Below the pieces are notes generated by a model that did not search any database, had not been told where the DNA came from, and saw only the letters and a list, made by a program, of their open reading frames with translations. The position numbers and the translations under genes were made by a program. From the NCBI GenBank assembly GCA_032629725.1, contig JAFEVB010000026.1, positions 806,001 to 870,000 on the forward strand: a stretch of DNA of 64,000 bases. Direction: 5' to 3'. Source of the DNA: Gremmenia infestans. Taxonomy: Eukaryota > Ascomycota > Leotiomycetes > Helotiales > Hamatocanthoscyphaceae. Positions 62,168 to 64,000 of the stretch are shown in pieces; positions within the stretch are counted from its first letter, which is position 1, and each line of letters starts with the position of its first letter.

Positions 62168-63356
62168 ATGGCAATCAAAACTCTCCAAATTCAACCCCTA
62201 AACGTCCCGTCCACCTCTGCCGTCGACTTCGGCGCCCAAATCGACAATGTAGATCTCGAAAACTTGTCAACCGCCGATTTCGAAACCATCCGCAACGCCC
62301 TCTACACCTCGCACGTTCTAGTCCTGAAGAACCAAGCCGGCGTCTCCCCAAAAGCGCAATACGAGCTCACCAAGCGCTTCGATCCAGCGGCGGAGAGCTA
62401 CGGTCATGGAAAGACTCTTGATGCAAAGCGATCTGTGCTGCACCCTGATCTTAAGACGATCCCAAAACAAACACAGGTCCAAGTCATCGGAAATGGATTT
62501 TACGATGAGTACGAAGGGCTAAAGAATTTCACTCTTAAGCATCCTCATCACAAGGTTTTCCACAAGGATGCCATTCCAGAAGAGGATGATCTCGAATACA
62601 CTCGTTTCTATCGCTGGCACATCGACGCTGCGCTTTACGCCCTCAACCCACCAAAGGTTACGTCTCTTATGGCCGTAAAGGTGCCAGCGGGCCGAAGGCA
62701 GACTCTCCGCTACGATGATGGCTCGGGGGAGGAGCTAGATGTGCCCCTTGGTACTACGGCTTTTGTCTCGGGTCAGAACATGTACAATCTCTTGAGCGAG
62801 GAAGATAAGAAGTTCGTTCGTGAAGCGAAGGTTGAATATGCACCTCATCCATACGTGGTATGTAAATTTTCAGCACCCCAGGCCCAAATTGATTTTTCCA
62901 TACTAACTAAATTTGCAGTGGATGTCCCCTGCCAAGAGCCGTAGCGATGGTCTAGGGATGATCACTGATGACCTAGAGCTCCCAGCCTCCGAATTACCAC
63001 CTATCAACGAGAAAGACATTAAGATACTCCCAATGTGCTGGAAGAACCCTGTTACTGGCAATCTTTCTGTGCAGATTCATCCCAGCGCTATCAAGGCTAT
63101 CCATCTCCCTAGCGGAGAGGTGATGACGGATTTGAAGGAAGTGAGGGAGCTGGTCCACCGATTGCAACGCCCTGCCATTTCCCCTCAATATGTCTATGGA
63201 CATGACTGGGAGGAGGGAGATTTAGTGCTCTTCAACAATCAAGGCGTACTTCACAGCGTCGTCGGTGCATTCAGCCCCGAAGAGAAGAGATTGTTCAGAC
63301 AGTGTAATATGGCTTCTTCGGAAGGCGTCATGGGACCTGATGGAAAGCTCTACTAA
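62168..63356 (+). CDS. xanA: Alpha-ketoglutarate-dependent xanthine dioxygenase (XanA, TauD family)
   Basis: Two exons (62168-62857 and 62919-63356) give 375 residues. XanA converts xanthine to uric acid using Fe(II), 2-oxoglutarate and O2, a fungal alternative to the molybdenum hydroxylase. The iron ligands fit: His151 and Asp153 in YRWHIDAALYALNPP and His342 in NNQGVLHSVVGAF, offset by two from the positions I recall for the Aspergillus nidulans enzyme (149, 151, 340). The 2-oxoglutarate-binding Arg is in EKRLFRQCNMAS. The motif KVTSLMAVKVPAGRRQTLRY is also typical of this subfamily. The protein has no signal peptide and is presumably cytosolic. It is divergent from SWP1. A general TauD dioxygenase is the alternative, but the XanA match is good. 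Confidence 0.88.
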
Positions 63357-64000
63357 ACCTTCCAAAGTTGACGTTACCCGAGATGTATGCGGATGATGGA
63401 TGGTTGCATGTATTGGTATTATTTCAGCGGTCTTTCTTTGGGAACGAACTCGGCGTTTTGGACGCATCTAAGCCTCTCAGAGGAACTCGGCGTTTGAACG
63501 TAACAAAGCGTAGATACCCTTTTGCTTTTATTACAGGTTAGAAATAGAATTTGATGTTATTATTTTGTCTTTTCAGATGACTTGAACTCATATGTCAAGA
63601 CATGCCTTTTTGAAATTGGCCAGCCGTGTAATTATGGTCCACACACAAGTAGCGGCTAACTTGAAAAGCTCGTCGCATTCTATCTAAGAACTGAGATCGA
63701 GTTACCTGCACCTGCTAATCAACAGATTAGGTATGAGCTGGAAGATACGATTAGTTAATGGGAATAGTTATTACAAGTGCTCCTCATGCGTAGAGTCTAG
63801 TGTTGATATAATAACTGCTCTTGACCTATAAATTTGAGACATGCTCGTTCTAGCTCGAGACTGGGGTGACGGGTCCGGGATCATCTGCGAAATGACATCG
63901 GCGGGGTTCGCTTAGAAAAGGGACTCGCTTAAAACAGGGAGAGACCCTTGCCCTACTGCAACTTCCCTGGTCGACACCGCCCAGGCCAGGCCAGGTTGGC
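63357..64000. other. Intergenic to window edge
   Basis: The xanA 3' flank contains direct GAACTCGGCGTTT copies near 63445 and 63484, about 40 bp apart. The extreme right end has a GGCCA-rich short repeat (CCAGGCCAGGCCAGG). No gene is seen. Confidence 0.5.

Noticed and set aside
1..64000. CRISPR array, bacterial operon, phage or plasmid origin
   Set aside because: The window is eukaryotic nuclear DNA with spliceosomal introns; no regularly spaced direct repeats with unique spacers were seen.

Overview
The window is nuclear DNA from a filamentous ascomycete (Pezizomycotina). The evidence is many short 45-80 bp GT-AG introns with fungal branch points, fungal-only families (Zn2Cys6 regulator, TRK-type K+ transporter, XanA-type xanthine dioxygenase, GPI-anchored Ser/Thr-rich wall proteins), an RNA-silencing RdRP, and gene-poor AT-rich islands with transposon debris. 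A Leotiomycete (Helotiales-like) is my best guess, but that is inference. Coordinates of multi-exon genes cover start codon to stop codon; exon limits are in the evidence and were placed by joining reading frames across GT-AG sites. For nearly all multi-exon models the summed exon length is a multiple of three.

Layout. 0-4 kb: the end of an unknown gene, a beta-hydroxyacid dehydrogenase, and a BBE-type FAD oxidase broken by a frameshift and a nonsense codon. 4.6-10 kb: TRK potassium transporter and PNG1. 9.9-13.5 kb: a 3.6 kb stretch with no gene I can support. 13.5-19.6 kb: UTP4 divergent from a nine-exon asparagine-synthetase-like gene. 20-25.4 kb: small surface or secreted proteins plus a decayed secreted-protein gene. 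26-31.6 kb: a decaying RBR ubiquitin-ligase gene with a duplicated RING2 exon, then an intact RNA-dependent RNA polymerase. 31.6-40.8 kb: mostly relics around one FAD monooxygenase, with a tRNA-Asp gene interrupted by a spliceosomal-intron-like insert and an LTR-like stretch. 40.8-47 kb: MFS transporter, Zn2Cys6 regulator and M19 dipeptidase, which look like a small catabolic cluster. 47-50.6 kb: repeats, including a hAT-type MITE with perfect 8-bp target-site duplication. 50.7-63.4 kb: dense housekeeping block (mitochondrial AspRS, AP180/ANTH endocytic adaptor, TFB3, NudC, SWP1) ending in xanthine dioxygenase xanA.

Genes on the two conserved flanks are intact and ordinary. The 20-50 kb interior is accessory: three genes carry nonsense codons that could each come from one C-to-T (or G-to-A) change at CpA/TpG, as repeat-induced point mutation would produce. 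The observations most worth a second look are the interrupted tRNA-Asp gene, the duplicated RING2 exon, and a perfect CGG-N6-CCG element (the UaY/Ppr1 type) about 100 bp upstream of xanA.
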